Shown: positions 13,826 to 16,519 of the stretch, in pieces | How positions within the stretch are numbered: the first letter of the stretch is position 1 | Layout of the letters: every line of letters starts with the position of its first letter | Origin: an uncultured Actinomycetes bacterium | Lineage (GTDB): Bacteria; Actinomycetota; Acidimicrobiia; IMCC26256; PALSA-555 | NCBI GenBank assembly: GCA_937927875.1 | Contig: CALEYV010000029.1 | Location: 1-16,519 of the forward strand | Direction of reading: 5' to 3' | DNA: 16,519 nt | Translations under genes and position numbers: made by a program | Notes under the pieces: model-generated | Told to the model about the DNA's origin: nothing | What the model saw: the letters and a program-made list of their open reading frames with translations, nothing else | Databases searched by the model: none

Positions 13826-16324
13826 TCAGCGTCGACGCCGCCGCCGCGGACCGCCGCCGCCACCACCACCGCCCGGGCGGCCGCCGCCGGTGCGGGCCAC
13901 CTCGCCCGGCCCGAGGTCACCGAACTCGGCGCGCGCCTCGGCCTCCCAGCGCTCCTCGAACGACGCCACGTCGGAGGGACCGTCGGCACCGCCCCGGTCG
14001 CGGTCTCGATCCCGGTCGCGGTCGCGGTCGCGGTCCCGGTCTCGATCCCGGTCTCGGTCCCGGTCTCGGTCGCGGTCTCGCGAGGGCGCCGGGCGACGGG
14101 CGGGCCGGTCGTCGGTGTCCCCGCGGGGCGCCGGCTCGTCACCATCGGCGTCGTCGCCGACCAGGCTCAGCGAGAGCTTGCCGGCGTTGTCGATGTCGTC
14201 GACGCGCACGGTGACCTCGTCGCCGAGGTTCAGCACGTCCTCGACCCGGTCGATGCGCTTGCCGCGACCGAGCTTCGAGATGTGCAGCAGGCCGTCCTTG
14301 CCCGGCAGCACGTTCACGAACGCGCCGAACTTGGTGACGTTCACGACCTTGCCCGTGTACTCCGCGCCCAGGTCGGCGGTGGGCGGGTCGAGGATGAGCT
14401 CGATCCGCCGGCGGGCCTCCTCGACCGCGGTCGAGTCCTTCGAGCCGATGCTGACCGTGCCGACCATCCCGTCGTCGCTGACCGAGATGTCGGCGCCCGT
14501 CTCCTGGGTGATCGTGTTGATGACCTTGCCCTTCGGCCCGATCACCTCGCCGATCTTGTCGAGCGGGATCTGGAAGCTGATGATCTTCGGCGCGGTGCCC
14601 TTCACGTCGGGGCGGGGCTCGGCGATGGCGCCCGTCATCACGTCGAGGATCGCGAGCCGGGCCTCCTTGGCCTGGCGAAGCGCCTGGGCCAGCACGTCGG
14701 CCGGCAGCCCGTCGATCTTGGTGTCGAGCTGCAGCGCGGTCACGAAGTCCCGGGTCCCCGCCACCTTGAAGTCCATGTCGCCGAACGCGTCCTCGGCGCC
14801 CAAGATGTCGGTCAGGGTCGTGTACTTGCCCTCGGCGTAGACGAGCCCCATCGCGATCCCGGCCACGGGCTGTTTGATCGGGACGCCGGCGTCCATCAGG
14901 GAGAGCGTCGAGCCGCACACCGAGGCCATCGAGGTCGAGCCGTTCGACGACAGCACGTCGGACACGAGGCGCAGCGTGTACGGCCACTCCTCGGCGCTCG
15001 GCACGACCGGCACCAGGGCCCGCTCGGCGAGCGCGCCGTGGCCGATCTCCCGGCGCTTCGGCGACCCGACCCGCCCGGTCTCCCCGGTGGAGAAGGGCGG
15101 GAAGTTGTAGTGGTGGATGTAGCGCTTGCGGTCGTCGATGCCGATCGTGTCGAGCATCTGCTCCATGCGGGGCATGCCGAGCGTGGTGACCGTCAGGACC
15201 TGGGTCTCGCCCCGCTGGAACAGGCCGGCGCCGTGCGCGGTCGGGAGGACCGCCACGTCGGCGGCCAGGGTCCGGAGGTCGGTCGGGGTCCGCCCGTCGA
15301 TGCGCACGCCCTCCTCGACGATCCGGGTGCGGACCACCTGCTTCTGCAGGGCCCGGAAGGCCTTGCGGACCTGCCCGGCCCGGTCGGCGAACTGGGCGTC
15401 GTCGGTGCCGGCCAGCTCGGCCGTCACCGCGGACTCGATCTCGTCGAGACGCGTGTTGCGCTCGGTCTTGTCGGCGATCGCCATCGCCTCCGCCGTCTCC
15501 GACCGCACCGAGTCGGCGACCGCGTCGAAGACGTCGACGTCGTAGTCGTGGCGGGGCTCGTAGACGACGTCCTCGATCGGCCCCTGCTCCTCCTGCACCC
15601 GGTGCACGAGCTCCAGCTGCAGGTCGATGGAGGCGTTGATCCACTGCTTCGACCACTCGAGGCCGTCGGCGATGACGTCCTCGGTGACCTTGGGCGCGCC
15701 CTCCTCGTAGAGGGGCCAGGTGGCCTCGGTGCCGCCCGCCTCGACCATCATGATCGCGACGTCGCCGTCGGCGAGCCGCCGACCGGCGACGACCATCTCG
15801 AACGTCGACGCGTCACCCTCCTGGAAGGTGGGGTGCGCGATCCACTCGCCGTCGCGGTGCGCGATCCGCACCGCGCCGATCGGGCCGTTGAACGGGATGC
15901 CCGACACCATGAGCGCGGCGGAGGCGCCGTTGATCGACGCGATGTCGTAGGGGTTCTCCTGGTCGGCGCCGAGGATGGTGGCGATGACCTGGACCTCGTT
16001 GCGGAACCCCTCCGGGAACGACGGCCGCAGCGGCCGGTCGGTGAGCCGGCAGGTCAGGACCGCCTGCTCGCCGGGCCGGCCCTCGCGACGGAAGAACGAG
16101 CCGGGGATCTTCCCCGCCGCGTACATGCGCTCCTCGACGTCGACGGTGAGGGGGAAGAAGTCGATGCCCTCGCGGGGCTTGCTGGTGACGACGGTCGACA
16201 GCAGGGTGGTCTCACCGAGCTGGACGACGACGGCGCCGTCGGCGAGCGGGGCGAGGCGTCCGGTCTCGAAGGACAGGACCTTGTCGTCGGGCGATACGGC
16301 GCCCGACACTTTGATGGCTGGCAC
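13826..16324 (-). CDS. pnp: Polyribonucleotide nucleotidyltransferase (PNPase) with extended Arg-Asp tail
   Basis: PNPase is the phosphorolytic 3'-5' exoribonuclease of RNA decay; it can also add tails. The 832 residues comprise a first RNase PH domain (about 1-145, with FFRREGRP at 77-84), a helical linker (about 240-330), a second catalytic RNase PH domain (about 340-555), a KH domain with GPKGK (596-600) and an S1 domain (about 653-722). The second domain carries SSNGSTSMAS at 459-468 and catalytic Asp512, Asp518 and Lys520 in EDAFGDMDFK. After S1 comes an unusual tail: acidic, then (RD)14R at 749-777, a helical segment, eight glycines and six arginines. Usual PNPases end near 700-740 residues. 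The start is GTG, with an AAAGGAG Shine-Dalgarno 9 nt away. It follows rpsO and precedes the M16 gene, the standard order. Confidence 0.98.
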   Translation of the reverse strand: MPAIKVSGAVSPDDKVLSFETGRLAPLADGAVVVQLGETTLLSTVVTSKPREGIDFFPLTVDVEERMYAAGKIPGSFFRREGRPGEQAVLTCRLTDRPLRPSFPEGFRNEVQVIATILGADQENPYDIASINGASAALMVSGIPFNGPIGAVRIAHRDGEWIAHPTFQEGDASTFEMVVAGRRLADGDVAIMMVEAGGTEATWPLYEEGAPKVTEDVIADGLEWSKQWINASIDLQLELVHRVQEEQGPIEDVVYEPRHDYDVDVFDAVADSVRSETAEAMAIADKTERNTRLDEIESAVTAELAGTDDAQFADRAGQVRKAFRALQKQVVRTRIVEEGVRIDGRTPTDLRTLAADVAVLPTAHGAGLFQRGETQVLTVTTLGMPRMEQMLDTIGIDDRKRYIHHYNFPPFSTGETGRVGSPKRREIGHGALAERALVPVVPSAEEWPYTLRLVSDVLSSNGSTSMASVCGSTLSLMDAGVPIKQPVAGIAMGLVYAEGKYTTLTDILGAEDAFGDMDFKVAGTRDFVTALQLDTKIDGLPADVLAQALRQAKEARLAILDVMTGAIAEPRPDVKGTAPKIISFQIPLDKIGEVIGPKGKVINTITQETGADISVSDDGMVGTVSIGSKDSTAVEEARRRIELILDPPTADLGAEYTGKVVNVTKFGAFVNVLPGKDGLLHISKLGRGKRIDRVEDVLNLGDEVTVRVDDIDNAGKLSLSLVGDDADGDEPAPRGDTDDRPARRPAPSRDRDRDRDRDRDRDRDRDRDRDRDRDRDRGGADGPSDVASFEERWEAEARAEFGDLGPGEVARTGGGRPGGGGGGGGPRRRRRR
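13994..14080 (-). repeat. Hexanucleotide repeat encoding (Arg-Asp)14-Arg
   Basis: Fourteen 6-nt units plus one codon, each an Arg codon (CGG, CGC or CGA) followed by GAC or GAT. The units are not identical (Arg codons vary), so this is an imperfect microsatellite. It lies wholly within the pnp C-terminal tail. Slippage could change its length without breaking the frame. Confidence 0.9.
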
Positions 16325-16350
16325 GGGAACGCGCTCCTTTGCTTGGCGTC

Positions 16351-16400
16351 GGAGCGGCGGCTCCCAGTGGTCAGGGTCCGGCGGGGCCTTACGGCTCCGC
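16351..16400 (-). promoter_or_regulatory. Hairpins in the pnp leader between rpsO and pnp
   Basis: The 108-nt gap holds two minus-strand hairpins. One (16381-16400) has an 8-position stem with one A-C mismatch and a GUAA tetraloop of the GNRA type. The other (16351-16364) has a 5-bp stem GGAGC/GCTCC just upstream of the Shine-Dalgarno. In enterobacteria a pnp leader hairpin is cut by RNase III and mediates PNPase autoregulation; a similar role here is inference. No clear promoter was found. Confidence 0.4.
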
Positions 16401-16432
16401 TCGGGCGCTGGCGACTGACAACCGACGCTCGG

Positions 16433-16519
16433 CTACCGCCGCAGGCCGAGCTTGGCGATGAGCGCTCGGTACCGCTCGACGTCGTTGCGCCGGAGGTAGT
16501 CGAGCAACCGACGGCGCTG
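16433..16519 (-). CDS. rpsO: 30S ribosomal protein S15 (partial, N-terminus outside window)
   Basis: Only the last 28 codons and the TAG stop are inside the window. The peptide contains RRRLLDYLRRNDVERYRALI and ends AKLGLRR, the conserved C-terminal helix of S15, which binds the central domain of 16S rRNA. Its position directly upstream of pnp is the standard bacterial arrangement. Confidence 0.95.
   Translation of the reverse strand, partial: QRRRLLDYLRRNDVERYRALIAKLGLRR

Noticed and set aside
13994..14080. Short repeated units suggesting a CRISPR array
   Set aside because: The units are 6 nt with no spacers and encode an in-frame Arg-Asp tract of PNPase.
13753..14145. N-terminal extension of the M16 peptidase into pnp
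   Set aside because: The extra residues are low-complexity Thr/Glu/Arg repeats read from another frame of the pnp tail; homologous peptidases start just before GLRVVTE.
13890..14840. Plus-strand frame with an Arg-Ser repeat
   Set aside because: The RS repeat is the mirror of the pnp Arg-Asp repeat in the other strand; no independent support.

Overview
The window is very GC-rich and densely coded. Almost everything is read from the minus strand; the one plus-strand gene is a small one at 8942-9355. The order rpsO-pnp-M16 peptidase-dapB at the right end, rnj-ftsK at the left, many GTG starts and TANNNT boxes 6-9 nt upstream of start codons all point to an actinobacterial chromosome. A deep lineage such as Acidimicrobiia is my guess, but I could not place it by search. 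The long open frames on the plus strand are high-GC shadows of minus-strand genes.

Right block (16519-11070, read leftwards): the tail of rpsO, a hairpin-containing leader, pnp with an unusual Arg-Asp repeat tail, an M16B zinc peptidase, dapB overlapping it by 4 nt, and a TetR-family regulator 11 nt after dapB. This is the conserved translation/RNA-decay/lysine-diaminopimelate block with a regulator attached to its end.

Middle block (11072-7089) is accessory. Four small, poorly characterised genes (10980-9362) form a same-strand series: a possible PH-like protein, two proteins that appear to share one small beta-domain, and a SHOCT-domain protein. Two perfect inverted repeats lie in front of the series and a 13-bp-stem hairpin lies inside its second gene. 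Converging on it from the left is a leaderless plus-strand gene that resembles the DUF6941 family. Divergent from that gene is a two-gene operon: a TetR regulator and an AurF/R2-like diiron protein. Its promoter is covered by a 27-bp near-perfect palindrome, so autorepression is likely.

Left block (7023-1, read leftwards): rnj (RNase J), a closely coupled short-chain dehydrogenase, ftsK (DNA translocase) and the first 660 codons of a nitrate/nitrite-sensing-type histidine kinase of the CvnA kind, which runs off the window edge. RNase J and PNPase, two main actinobacterial RNA-decay enzymes, both lie in the window. The dapA and thyX genes often found near rnj in other actinobacteria are not between dapB and rnj here; the middle block occupies that place.

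The parts least explained by known biology are the four-gene series with its palindromes and the TetR/diiron operon with its operator. All functions there are inferences from motifs.
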